NCBI RefSeq assembly: GCF_012489685.1
Contig: NC_080041.1
Span: forward strand, 109,089,760 to 109,153,759
Direction of reading: 5' to 3'
From: Lotus japonicus
Lineage: Eukaryota > Streptophyta > Magnoliopsida > Fabales > Fabaceae
DNA: 64,000 nucleotides
Shown here: positions 48,266 to 60,921 of the stretch, piece after piece
Layout: each line of letters opens with the position of its first letter
Position numbering within the stretch: position 1 is the stretch's first letter
The notes under the pieces: generated by a model
What the model saw: only the letters and a program-made list of their open reading frames with translations
Told to the model about the DNA's origin: nothing
Database searches by the model: none
Position numbers and translations under genes: made by a program

Positions 48266-49547
48266 GGCTTAAAAGCGCTTTTGGTCCCCCACGAATGCGA
48301 TATGTGCAAACATAGTCCCTAAACTATAAAAATAGCATTTTTAGTCCCCAACGTTACCCTCTGTTAACAGTTTTGGTCATTCTGTTAATTTTTAACGTTT
48401 TTACTCCCACATGGCACATTTTAAATGACGTGGCACACATTTGTCGGGTACTAAAATTGCTATTTTTATTAAGTTCTTCAACATCTTCATCCTTTATTTT
48501 TTTTTTGAATTCCTTCAACATCTTCATCCTTAACAAATTGTGAGGAGTGAAATATAAATTGCAAATGATGATGAAGTTTATCGATACCTCCCATGTCTAT
48601 GCAGCACAAAAGATCTGTTTTGGCTTTCTCTGGTTAGTATAAACTTGTTCTTCCTGAAATCAATAGAATAATAAATGATTCACACTTTCATCACAACACC
48701 TCAATTCACGCCAAAAACTGAAATGGGGATCCCAAAGGCCAGATAAAGTTCAATTCAGAAACAAGAAATCAAGAGAAGTTTATAAAAATGAAAGCTTTAT
48801 CCCCATCTTCCCCAAGAAAACCCTAACCACCACCCACCAACCCAGCATCCCAGTCGCCTTTTCTTCTCCCCCTCTTCATTCTTTTCAACCACCAAACCGA
48901 AACCTCCAGCCACCAGAACAAATCTTCAAGCAGAGACTCAGATTTGGTTGATGGGTAACCAAAACCACCTTTATGGAACGGGTAATTTTGACAGAGACGG
49001 TGATGGGTCATCGTTGCTACGGTGGTGTGGATGTTCGGAGTTGAGGGATTGGAGGAGGACGAAGTATTCAGATATTGGGCAAGTGTTCAGATCTAGGGGA
49101 AGTTATACGAATCTGGGAGAATGAAAGGCTACAAAGCAAGGAGTGTGGTAATGGTTTTATGGGAGATGAGTGGTACTGGATCTCTTTGGGGTGGAAGGTG
49201 ATTTGTTGTCACCGTAATGGAATTGTTAAAAAATTGTGTTTTTTATCTTATTTGTTTTGGGTTTGTTTGTAATGAGTGGAAGAATATAGACGAAGATTAG
49301 GATGAAAGATTATGATTTTTTTTTTCTGGGTTGTTTGGAAATAATGATGAAGATGATGGAAGAATACTTCAAGATGGTGAATCTTTTCTGGGTTTTCCAG
49401 AAAACGTTAATTTTTTAACGGAGAAAGGAAAAGGGACCAAAACTGTTAACGGAGGGTAACGTCGGGGACTAGGAATGCTATTTTTATAATTAAGGGACCA
49501 TGGTTGCACATATCGCGTTCGTGGGGGACCAAAAGTGCTTTTAAGCG
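48266..49547. mobile_element. Mutator-like non-autonomous element (MULE), 1282 bp
   Basis: Long terminal inverted repeats of about 112 bp (48266-48377 and 49436-49547), e.g. gcttaaaagcgcttttggtc against gcttaaaagcacttttggtc, continuing through tagcattt..agtcccc.acgttaccctc.gttaacag. A perfect 9-bp duplication AAATTTGAA lies at 48257-48265 and 49548-49556, as Mutator elements make. The interior lacks a transposase but contains a GC-richer stretch (48780-49020) with accctaaccaccaccc-type gene-leader composition, so a captured gene piece (Pack-MULE) is possible. Confidence 0.92.
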
Positions 49548-49556
49548 AAATTTGAA

Positions 49557-50676
49557 ATATGCCGGCTGAAGATTTGGAGCATTTATACGTATTAGTTTTA
49601 TTGGTGTTTTGTTGTTTTTTTTTCTATTCGATGTTAGGATTACTGCCATTTTTCATGATTAACTAGTTAACTTAGTTTCCTCTCACTTTGTTAAGTGATG
49701 GGATATCCAACCCGCATGCTTAGATTGTTCATTGTTTTTACTAAAATAAGCTTACTGAGAAGTTTGTAACTCGCCTTCGTCCTTACTATTAGGTCGGTCC
49801 AACCTTTCAATGAATTGTTATTGATCTTTGACAAAAAAAAAAGTTTATTTTCGTGAATTATTCTATCATAATATAAAAAATTAAATCATTAATTAAAAAT
49901 CAAACTAAAATTGAACCATTTAAAAATAAAAATGAATGTAATGACAAAAAATAATATTAAATTACATGAGAAGTAATTGTTCTCAAGAAAATAATTAATT
50001 TTAAATTCAAATCTACTCATATCCAAAGAGAGATACAAACTAGGGAGAGCAATGATGTGACTCAATGACGGATCCGAGAATATTATGGTGTGGGGGCAAC
50101 ATATACATAAGTTTGTAATATTTATTAAAAATATAATATATTATATTATAACTTCTTTCAAATCTCTCTTAGCTTTCGTTATGTGTCAAACAACACTTGG
50201 CTTTGAATGATAAATTTAAGGCAAAGATTGTTAGAGACTTATGTTTTCATGGTTCAACATGATTATTTTTATTTTTTTGGATGCTCTGGTAAATGAATGG
50301 GTTGACAAAGAAGGAGTTTTAGGTTTATGTTCTGATTTTCTGGATTTTTAAAATGAAGATAATCCCACTAATTAATCATATTTTCTTAATTAATCCTTAA
50401 ATAACTAAATTTTGTTAATAAATTAATTACATGGCATCTATGTGGCACCAAGTTAGCTGCCATGTCAATTAATGAGAGCCATGTCAGCAATTTCCGTTAA
50501 CAATTGGATGTCAATTTAACGGAAGGATCTAATTTTCACAAATTAAAAATTTAGGGATCAAAATCACTCGTTTTAAACATGAGGGAGTTAAATTGCACAA
50601 CCGTGATAGATTAGGGAGCAAAAGTGCAATTAAGTCATTTATGAGTTATACTTAATATTCTAACTATTTCTTACTA
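49557..50676. other. intergenic with retroelement tails
   Basis: A tail tttcaatgaattgttattga...followed by A10 (49811-49844) looks like the 3' end of another truncated LINE. The part 50440-50640 (ccatgtcagcaatttccgtt, ttaacggaag, agggatcaaaa) resembles one inner end of a Mutator-like element without a clear partner. No gene seen. Confidence 0.4.
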
Positions 50677-50991
50677 CTCCACCGGTCCAAAAATATAAGT
50701 TGTTTAATGTTATGAACATTGTTTAAGAACTCATCATTTAATAAATATTTTTGATTGAAATACCCCTATTTAAAGTTGTGTGTTATATTAAGTAGCGATA
50801 AGTGTTATTATTGGTTAAAAGCATAGTGATAGTTGTGATAGGTGAAAATTAAAGTGGTAATTAAGATATATAGTATTAAATGATGGTATATAAGGAAGTT
50901 AGAGAGAAAAAATTCTTTGGGTTTGCAAAACAACTTATATTTGGAACATAGTATAAATGCTAAAACAATTTATATTTTGTAACTGAGGGAG
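50677..50991. mobile_element. Stowaway-like MITE, second copy type
   Basis: 315 bp flanked by TA (50675-50676 and 50992-50993), with inverted ends ctccaccggtccaaaaatat and, on the complement, ctccctcagttacaaaatat. Same superfamily as 17100-17411 but a different, more decayed family. Confidence 0.8.
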
Positions 50992-51085
50992 TATACTTAA
51001 TAAAAAAATTGTATAAGAAACTGAATTGTTGATAATGAATAGTTAATATAATTAATAACATAAGATAGTTATTAATAACTAAGTA

Positions 51086-51116
51086 CTAGAAATAATACCC
51101 GTGCGTTGCACGGGTT
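51086..51116 (-). mobile_element. Helitron-type 3' terminus
   Basis: Read on the - strand: perfect 8-bp hairpin ACCCGTGC..GCACGGGT (51115-51097, 3-base loop), seven bases, then CTAG at 51089-51086 followed by T. Helitrons end with a GC hairpin shortly before CTRR and insert before T, so the element would extend rightward from 51086. The 5' end (TC after A) was not located; the AT-rich DNA to about 52600 may belong to it. Confidence 0.65.
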
Positions 51117-52700
51117 TATTTACACTATTTTTTTGATATAATATAAAAATTATTATAGTGTAATTAAATTTCTTTGTATTAGCATTGAATTAATTTTAAA
51201 AACTTTGGTTTTAACCTATTCTATTGATTTGGGTTCTGTGTTTTTAGGTTTATTATTGTGGTTTCAATTGCAGATGGGCTGATTTATCATATATATCTGG
51301 TTGTAATCATTGATACTCAATTAGGGGAAATATTGTCCCCGTGTTTTATTCTATTTTTCAATCATAACTAATCTTTAAAAACGAATTTAATAATTTGAAA
51401 AATCCTTAAGTGAATTTGAAATATTTCAAATCAAGTAATATGGTTTTAATATCATTTATAATAACATATTTTTCATACACTTTTATCAATAATGAAATAA
51501 TTTTAACTTAAAAATTATAATAAGTTATAATTTTAGTATCGTAAAATATTATTTAGTAAATTTAAGTTTATTTAAATTTTTCTTGTCATTATTTTTCTCT
51601 GTCATGCTTCCTCAAGTTATTTTTACTTCTATATAATAGATCAAAAATTGTATTTAAAGATTTTTTTTCAAATAATATATACATTCGATATAGTAATAAT
51701 TATATCTTATAGAGACATTTTTTTTTAATTTTCAACTATTTCTTTGACATTATTTATCAATAAATATTTTTTATAAGTAAAAAATAGTAATAAATTTTAT
51801 TTGTTATTTTTGTTTTAAATTTATCAACTTATGATTAATAAATATAAGATTTATAATTATTATCAACAATTAGTAAAGAATATAAACTAATTATTATGAA
51901 CAATCTATTATTGTCATTAATGTAAATGTAGTCAATTTCAATTATTATTATTTTTTAAAAATTCACCTCAATTTGTAATGAATAATTAAAATTTAAATAA
52001 TTTAAATATTTCATTTTAAATAAGATAAATTGAAATTTTTTAAATTTTAATATTTACTTTTAAATATGTGAAATTGAAAAGTTTAACAATTAATAATTAA
52101 TATAATGAATAATAAAGTGGATTAGTTTTTATTTTAGTTTTCAATTTTTTATTTAATATTTTTAATTCAAAAGAAACTTACTATTTTTATATTTTTTTAA
52201 TGCTATTTTTTCAAGTGTGCTTTACATATGTATACAGAAGATAGATACTTGTTTTTGGAAAAACCAAATATATATATATAATTACTTTGGGAAATAAGAG
52301 CCCCAAGTACAATATAGATAGATATATATTGAGAGAAATTTTTTTATTTTAAAAGTATTTTATCTAAATTATTTATTAATAAATATTATTTTGTTTTTTA
52401 TTTTGATTTTTTAAATTTGTCAAATGCAAAGCTCAAGTCAATTTTAAGCCTATGAATGTTGTTGTTTAATATAAGTAGTTGAATAGTTTTTTATAATAAT
52501 TTTTTTTTCAGTTTTTAATTTATTAAATTTTTTTATTTTTTAATGTATTTAATATAAAGGTATGTGAGCTTTTATGGTTTAATACATTAATTGCATGAAA
52601 AAAACACAAGTGTGCTTTACATATATATATATATCGTTAGTTAAAAAAAAAGTTATAACTTATTAAGACAAAACTCAAGTGCATTTTTCTCTTATATAAT
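51117..52700. other. very AT-rich DNA, possible Helitron body
   Basis: No coding frames. Shares ordered blocks with 25612-25850 (see that entry). Short TA runs occur at about 52268-52282 and 52620-52636. The last few hundred bases lead into the beta-galactosidase promoter. Confidence 0.4.
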
Positions 52701-53205
52701 ACTCATGAATCACTTATATTTGTTCTCTTCCTATCTCATAGTGGAATTTCATTTTTTCAATCTTTCCTTAGTGCACTTTTTTGTTTTTCAACTAAATATG
52801 GGGGTGTGGAGGAAGAAGTATTTTCTGTCTCCGGATGAGATGGGTCTGCATTCTCATGCAATCCAAGTGTTTTGTTAATGTTATTTCCAATAATAGTTGA
52901 TTCAAATGTACCTGCGTAATATACGCATCAAACATAGAGAGAAAAGACAGAGGAAAGCGTCAGAGACATGATAAAAACAACCTCCACCAATCAATGGTAA
53001 TGGAAACCCGAGGTTTTCTACATGCCATGACACTATGTTTAGCTTTTCCCCCCTATATCAATGACCCCCATGGAATGACGGAACTAGCTTCGGGACACAT
53101 CCTCCATCTAGAGAAGGAGTGTGTCCCTGTTCAGGCTCATTTCAACCTTGTCAACCTTCCTCTCACTTGGAACCCACCAACGGGTTCCTATCAGGCCAAA
53201 CAAAC

Positions 53206-56200
53206 ATGACGATGACGACTCGCAAAACCAACATCCTCTTTATCACCCTCCTTGTTACCATCATAATTGCATCTTCCATTTATCCTGCTTCTGCTCATGG
53301 CAAGAAGAAGAGGCTTGCTCATAATCGCATTAAGAACTTTCAAAATGTCACTTATGATGGCAAGTCTCTCTTCGTCAATGGAAGACGTGAGCTCCTCTTC
53401 TCTGGTTCCGTCCATTACACAAGAAGCACCCCAGATGTATGTAAAAAGATCCATCATTTCTTTATCATCCATCATTACAAGAAAGTACTCAATTAATTAA
53501 TGGCATATCATACATGTTGTGTTGTTTGTTACGTGCAGATGTGGCCAGTGATTCTTGATAGAGCCAGACACGGAGGCCTGAATGTCATTCAAACTTACGT
53601 GTTTTGGAATGCTCATGAGCCTGAGCAAGGCAAGTTCAACTTCGAGGGAAACTATGATCTTGTGAAGTTCATCAGGCTTGTTCAAGAGAAAGGAATGTAT
53701 GTAACCCTCAGGGTTGGACCTTTCATCCAAGCAGAATGGAATCACGGGTATGACAAGGATTTATAAATTTCTAGCAAACATATCTCAATCCAAACACTCT
53801 ACATATATTTTTCTTGTTTATACAATCTTTTAAGTAACATTATCCTTCATTCTCAGAGGACTTCCATATTGGTTAAGAGAGGTTCCAGACATCATATTCC
53901 GCTCTGACAATGAACCTTATAAGGTAATTAACCAACTCTCCATATTATAATTTGCTGCAAGATTTTAATTTTAGGAGATTAATTTTTAATATGTGATATA
54001 AGAAGACTAATAAATTGTCATTTCTATTCTAAAGCAACACATGCAAGCATTTGTGACAAAGATTGTGCAAATGATGAAAGATGAGAAGCTCTTTGCTCCC
54101 CAAGGAGGCCCCATCATCTTGGCACAGATTGAGAACGAGTACAACCATATCCAACTTGCTTATGAAGAGAAGGGAGACAACTATGTCCAGTGGGCTGCAA
54201 ATATGGCAGTAAAACTGTATGATGGAGTTCCATGGATCATGTGCAAGCAAAAGGATGCCCCTGATCCAGTTGTAAGTTTTAGGCATAACCTTTCAAATGA
54301 CACATTTTATTTGAAGGTACCTTTTGTTGTGTTGTGTTATATATAGCTTGACTCTGGATGCTTGGTTTGGTAGATCAATGCATGCAATGGAAGACACTGT
54401 GGTGATACATTCTCAGGCCCAAACAAACCATACAAGCCTACCCTATGGACTGAGAACTGGACTGCTCAGTAAGTATACTTACTTTAGCATTCCTTAATGC
54501 CTAAAACTCGGTGAAAAGTTAATTATTTGGGTCCTAGCTAGATCAGAACAAACAAATCTAATGCATATATTTGTTGGTAATATTTGAAATTACAGGTACA
54601 GAGTATTTGGAGATCCAGTTTCCATTAGATCTGCAGAAGATATTGCTTTCTCAATTGCTCGCTTTTTCTCTAAGAATGGAAATTTAGTCAACTATTACAT
54701 GGTATTGTCCTTATCATTCAAATTTATAAATAATGTAGCTGGTGGTTGCAGTTGTTTAACTTTATCTAACTCATTGTGATACTATTGTAGTACCATGGTG
54801 GAACAAATTTTGGAAGAACAAGCTCAGCCTTCACAACAACCCGTTATTACGATGAGGCACCTCTTGATGAGTATGGTCTGGAAAAAGAACCAAAATGGAG
54901 TCACTTGAGGGACGCTCACAAGGCATTGCTCTTGTGTAGGAGGGCTATACTAGGTGGTAAACCCAGTGTCACAAAGCTCAACCATTTTCATGAGGTAAGC
55001 ATCTGACAACGAATCAAGTGTGGATAAATTTATTTACTTAGAATCAAGTATGGAGCTCAGAAGTTACATAATTAGTCTATTTATATAATTGATTTTAACT
55101 TTAGAACCAACTATAGAACAATTTTCAAAGATGCTACAATATTATTTACAACTTACAAGGACATTAGATTGCCTGTAAAAAAAAAACAAGGACATTAGAT
55201 TAAACTATGCTGCTATTTTTATCTACTGTGCAGATTAGAATGTTTAAGAAGCCCGGAACTAAAATTTGTGCCGCTTTCATCACTAACAACCACACCAATG
55301 AGGCAGCTACCATTAATTTCAGAGGAAGGAACTACTTTTTGCCAGCACATTCCATCAGTGTCCTTCCCGATTGCAAGACTGTAGTCTACAACACTCAAAG
55401 CGTAATTTGTTAATCCCTTATATTCCAATCAACTACCAGAAAATTCACCTTATAGGGTTAATCCTTACTCCTTATAGTTATCTACCTCACATTGCCTCTA
55501 AATTGTTTTTTTCTTCAATAAAAAATAGATTGTTTCACAACACAATGCAAGGAAATATGTGAGGTCAGCTGTTGCGAACAATCACAAGTGGGAGGTGTTT
55601 TATGAGGCTATTCCATCATCCAAGAAATTGCAAACAAATGAAAAAACTCCTGCAGAGCTTTATAAGTTGCTTAAAGACACCACAGATTATGCATGGTACA
55701 CCACCAGGTGTGTATACCTTATGGCAATTTGTGAGAAAAAGAGCATTCAGTTATTTTTATTTTCTTTGTTTTCTCATGTATCTTATACAATATTTACTGC
55801 AGCTTCGTGTTGAAGAAAGGAGACTTGCCAAAGAGGGGTGGGGCAACCCCAATTCTTCGTATTATGAGTCTCGGACATTCACTCCTTGCATTTGTAAATG
55901 GAAAATACGTTGGTAAGAACAAAATTTTCAATAATATTTCATTAGCCTTGTATGATTAGTGAAAAGCAAGGAAGGTATTAACTTTATTGTAATTCTCTTC
56001 ATTATTGGAAGGAACTGCTCATGGTACCCACGAAGAGAAATCCTTTGAATTCGAGAAAGCTGTAAACTTTAAGGTTGGAACCAACCATATATCCATCTTG
56101 GCTAGCACAGTTGGACTACCGGTAAGAGGGACAATCTTCTTCTTCCAAGTTTGAAGAGCCTCAAGTTTTAATGGGGATAATAACATTTTGTAATCCCTTT

Positions 56201-57321
56201 ATACGTTAAATATACAGGACAGTGGAGCCTACATGGAACACAGGTACGCAGGACCCAAGTCCATCAACATCCTTGGCCTCAGACGTGGAGAGCTTGATCT
56301 CACTCACAATGGTTGGGCTAACCGGGTAAACATCTGTCAACAAGACCTGCTTTGGATAAGAAACATGAAAGATGGCACGATAATGACTAACATGATTGAA
56401 CTTATGCCTTTTTTAATTTGTAGGTTGGTCTCAAGGGTGAGGCCAATGGCATTTTCACTGAGGAGGGATCACAAAAGGTTAAATGGAGTCCACTTGCAGG
56501 ACCTGGAAGGGCAATCTCCTGGTACAAGGTAAGAAATACTACCTATAAACCAAACCAGTTGACAAATATTGGAAACTTAAGAACTTCCAAGTTGTTTCCT
56601 TTTTCTTTTGTATGTTCTGAATTCAATTTTTCACAGACAAGATTTACCACCCCAGAGGGAAGAGGTCCGGTTGCCATCCGTATGACTGGTATGGGGAAGG
56701 GAATGATTTGGGTGAATGGTCGTAGCATTGGTCGACACTGGGTCAGCTTCCTCTCTCCTCTTGGACTACCTACCCAGGCAGAGTAAGCCAATCACTCACT
56801 CACTATGATTGTTGGCCTTGAAATCCAAGTTATTAATCTTTGTTTGTACCAGGTACCATATCCCAAGAGCTTACCTCAACCCAAAAGACAACTTGCTTGT
56901 TATATTGGAGGAGGACCAAGGAACTCCAGAGAAGATTGAGATCATGAATGTTAATAGAGATACAGTGTGCAGTATCATTGAGGAGAGCGATCCCCCCAAT
57001 GTCAATTCATGGGTGTCTTCCCATGGACAGTTCCGTCCCAGAGTGAGCAATGTTGCAACACAAGCTTCCCTCAGCTGTGGAAGTGGCAAGAAGATTGTGG
57101 CGGTGGAGTTTGCAAGCTTTGGTAACCCTTCAGGTTCATGCGGAAAGTTGGTTTTGGGCGACTGTAATGCAGCTGCTACACAGCAGATTGTTGAGCAGCA
57201 ATGCTTGGGAAAAGGATCTTGCAATGTCGATTTGAACCGTGCAACCTTCATCAAGAATGGCAAGGATGCTTGTCCTGGTTTAGTAAAGAAACTTGCTATC
57301 CAAGTCAAGTGCTCATACTAG
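53206..57321 (+). CDS. GH35 beta-galactosidase with C-terminal SUEL lectin domain, 847 aa
   Basis: Fifteen exons with consistent phases: 53206-53436, 53539-53747, 53857-53923, 54035-54271, 54374-54468, 54596-54701, 54791-54994, 55234-55401, 55529-55707, 55803-55912, 56012-56121, 56218-56325, 56424-56528, 56637-56782, 56853-57321 (2544 bp). Residues 1-30 are a secretory signal ([14 protein letters not shown]). GH35 core: [20 protein letters not shown], acid/base Glu204 in IENEY, nucleophile about Glu275 in [14 protein letters not shown]. The C-terminus is a galactose-binding SUEL lectin domain (residues about 768-847, Cys-rich). It would release terminal beta-galactose from wall galactans in the apoplast. 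Closest to the Arabidopsis BGAL11/13/14 group (recall). Oddity: HYTRS where most members have HYPRS. Confidence 0.95.
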
Positions 57322-59251
57322 AGTTGGTTGTTTCATTGATTGACCTTGTTATGTCCATAAACTCAAAATGTCATTGGTTTTTTTGTAAAGAATGATTTTG
57401 CTTTTGAATCAATGCTACATTTGAAAAGCTCATTTTTTCCCTTCTACTTCTATTTCTCTACACACACATACACGCATGGCAAGTTGGCAACAAGAGGGCT
57501 CTACATATTGATGTTGTTTGGATCATACTTACTCTTCATGGAAAGAACTGAGTATGGAGAACTGAAAGAGCATGTTAACGAGGAAGAGAGTGAATTTCGC
57601 CAATTTTGATAATTGAAAGTTTCAGAAATTTCATTAACTTCATTATTAATTTACTTAAAATATTAGAAAATGTTATCCTAATCATCTCAAATTCTCGATT
57701 AACTTCCATGTCAACAAATAAAAAAACACCTTATCAAAAACCATTAAGGGGAGTAAAATTAACAAATTATTAAATTAGGGATAAAAAGTGCAATTAAGCA
57801 TTTTTTATTATTATATCTCAGTTGTTTTATTTCTTGTATTTTTTTACTGTATCCCGGTCGTTTTATATTTTTCCTTTTACATTGTAATGTAAGGAGTTAT
57901 ATCTTGGATAATATACTAAATAGCAATTACAATTTGATTAAAAATGAATTAGTAATAAATTTTGAAGTGATTTTTTTTTGAAAGCAAAAATAAAATTGAT
58001 ATATGTGGAAATAGTTAAAATATACACCATTCTCAAGGGAATTAAAAGTCAAAACAACCTAAAGAAGCCCTAAAAAGGGACCAAACCCAGTAAAAGGAAA
58101 ACCAGCCCAGAAAAAAAAAATTAAGTGATATACCACATATGAGAATATATTAAATTTTATTAAAAAATCATTTGTAATTTCTTTCATTTTTTTATAGTTT
58201 TATATAATAAAAATTAGATATTTCCATGTCCTTTCCACCTTTTGACCATTACAAATGAATTACATTAAGCCATATGCAATTTTCTTAAAGAAAAGAATGC
58301 ACAAAGAGAGAAGGTGATTGATTGGTTACCAGCTAAGGGGATACCTTGGTTAAGAAAAAAAATAAAGTGAAAAATAATGTTGTTATAAGAGATCGGAACG
58401 TGTTGATACGGTTGTTGTGGAGAAACCATAATACCTGATGAAGACACATATATAGGAGATGACCTCTTTAGTTGGTAATGATAGGCATAACAAATCCGCT
58501 AAATTATCACTTGAGCGAATTTATTGGATGTCTATGTCACCATTCTTTTGTAGATCGTGAGTGAAGAAGAGCTTTGGCAATATGTGCCCTTTGCTTTGGT
58601 CATCTTATTCATAAAACTTCCCCTGGATGACCATCTCTTAAGAATATGCCTCATTAAAACTTTACTAGGAAAATACCAGTGGGATAAAAACCTAAAAACC
58701 TAGTGAAGGAAAAAGAATATATCATTCTATAGCTCGTCTTTGTACATTGTCTCATTAAAAATCCTACCATGAAAAATCAAATGGAAAAAAAACATGGTTA
58801 AGGAAAAAAGAGTACAATGCATTTTAATTGAGATATTTCAGCCGACGAACTCCGATATTTCGCACAATTCTTTCAACAGTTGTTGCTGAAAAGAGCCTTC
58901 GTGAGTGATGAAGACTTCAAGTTGTATCATAACTCCTTTAAATATCTTTTTTTATCCTTGTGTTGTTTGCAAGGTGATGCATGAATCTCCGATGTAAAAT
59001 TTCTCATATTCGTATTTGGGCAATGAAACCGAAACTGGTTAAATGCATTTCCATTTTGTCAATCAATGACCAATTCAGAACCAAACAACTATACAATATC
59101 CTTTTACACCTTTGAGATATAGACTTCAAGTCCAAAGACTCATATATTTTTTGCAAATGAATTGCTTCTTTCTTTTGTTAACATGCTCTAAATATCAATT
59201 TATTATAATATTATATCAAACAAAAGAAAACTTTGGAAAGCACATAGTCAT
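57322..59251. other. 3' flank of the beta-galactosidase; repeat debris
   Basis: The 3' UTR to about 57420, then AT-rich intergenic DNA. A ctttcaaaaaaaaa-type LINE tail on the - strand lies at 57970-58125. The stretch 58600-58830 (tcattaaaactttactagga, agtgggataaaaacc) has phrases seen in many dispersed plant repeats. No gene recognised. Confidence 0.4.
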
Positions 59252-59792
59252 TAGGGATGGCACCCGCGAGGGGCGGGGGCGGGGAGTGCCTCCCCCGTCC
59301 CCATCCCCGCGTCTCTTTCATGTCCCCATCCCCACTCCCCATCCCCGTGGCGGGGTGAATTTTCTCCCCATCCCCAATCCCCACCTCCCCACGGGTCCCC
59401 GCAGATCCCCATGGGGACCATTAACACAACATTAAAAATAAAATAAAACTAAATTAAATATAAAAATACTTAAATTTCCACGTGGACTACAAATAGTTAA
59501 ATATGAAAATCACAAATGAGAATGGAACATGTCAAGTTCTATGAAAATATATAATGAAGTTCAAATAACATTTAATTTACTATTAAGGGTATTATTGATT
59601 TCTTACCTATGTATACAGGGCGGGGATTTCGCGGGGCGGGGAGGGTGATCCCCACCCCCATCCCCAAATTTATCTCGGGGGAATTTTTGTCCCCATCCCC
59701 ATCCCCACAGGGAAAAATTCCCTAAGATCGGGGCCCCAAACGGGGCAGTCCCCACGGGGATCCCCATATGCAGGTAGAAATTGCCATCCCTA
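59252..59792. mobile_element. hAT-type MITE with GC-rich ends, 541 bp
   Basis: Perfect 11-bp inverted ends TAGGGATGGCA / TGCCATCCCTA, flanked by the perfect 8-bp duplication ATAGTCAT (59244-59251 and 59793-59800), diagnostic for hAT insertion. Both ends carry large GC-rich arrays of ccccatccccn units in opposite orientation, separated by an AT-rich core; no transposase. Confidence 0.95.
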
Positions 59793-59934
59793 ATAGTCAT
59801 AAACGATAAATTTGAACAAGATATTTTTAAAGTAAAAGACTAATATAAAATATTATGAACAGAAATATATACAAGAGTAAGAGAGGATGATATAAATAAA
59901 ATATAAAAATTAAGAATATAATAAATTATCTTAG

Positions 59935-60125
59935 GGTTTGTTTGGTATGTTGTATAATTTAAAGTATGAATGAATGTTGTATAGTTTAAAGTATGAATGA
60001 AACTATATAAGTTTTGATAGTATTAGACCTGATAGAGTAAAGTCTATGGTGGTGGTCGTTCAGGTGGCAGTGACGGTAGTGTTGGAAGATAATGGTGGTG
60101 GTGGTTGTGGATGATGGAGGTTATA
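59935..60125. mobile_element. truncated copy of the Tourist-like MITE family of 2391-2970
   Basis: Starts tagggtttgtttggtatgtt, like the other copy's end, has the block ttagacctgatagagtaaagt, then ggtggtggtggttgtgg triplets, and stops; the far terminal repeat is missing. A 28-bp piece (gttgtata.tttaaagtatgaatgaa) is tandemly doubled at 59948-60002. Confidence 0.7.
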
Positions 60126-60300
60126 ATATCTACTAATAGAGCTGCTAATTTGGCCCCAAGACCTAGGGCGCCAGCCCCAAGCCCACCCATCTTGGCCCTA
60201 GCCCACAAAACCCCACCAATAAGTGTGGGCCATTAAGCCCCAGTCCATTCAGGCCCACAAATGATAGGGCCAGCCCTTGGGCCAGACTACTAGTGTGTTA
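60126..60300. repeat. GC-rich repeat fragment (gggcc/ggccc phrases)
   Basis: agagctgctaatttggcccc ... gggccagcccttgggccaga is typical of the ends of another hAT-like plant family (repeated gcccaagc/gggcc words). No paired terminus found. Confidence 0.4.
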
Positions 60301-60355
60301 TTTATTATTTTAAAAATATTATTTTGATGGTAAAATATTTTTAATATTGACTAAA

Positions 60356-60357
60356 TA

Positions 60358-60388
<31 letters not shown>

Positions 60389-60390
60389 TA
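60356..60390. repeat. (TTA)n microsatellite
   Basis: About eleven TTA/ATT units without interruption. Confidence 0.95.
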
Positions 60391-60921
60391 TTATAAATAT
60401 AATGATTATTTAGAGATTGCAAGCTGACTTTCTAATATTCAACTGAATATAGTGCAATTTAATATATTTAATTAATTTTTCAAATAATGCGCACATTTTA
60501 AGAGTGAATATAAATAATACAGAGTGCCATTTAAAAATATTAAGTTTTAACTTTTAATCAATATATACAGATTCAATGTAAACAGCTTTACAACATTTAT
60601 TCATTTTCATTTAAAATATTTTTTATAACTCGATGAAATGCTATTTATTATATGAGTTAAAAAATGAAATTTTTATTTTGAGACAGCTAGCCGTTGAGAA
60701 AAAAGAAAGAAAGAGTGTGGACAGTTGTCGCAGTGATGCTATATATAATAACATTGTTGCTTGTTGTCTCACTTTCTTTATTTCTCATTCTTGTCTCTTT
60801 CTTTCTTTCTTTCTTTCACTTCCAGTAGTGTTGTGTTGACTTCCCACTGCGATGCGGCGGCGGAGGAGAGTGTGGCGGCGTGCTCTGTTCTTGAAGGAGT
60901 TGGGGGAGAGAGACTCGCGCC

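Noticed and set aside
52994..53209. Open frame just upstream of the beta-galactosidase
   Set aside because: Different frame, overlaps the start codon and has no splice link; it is leader or promoter DNA.
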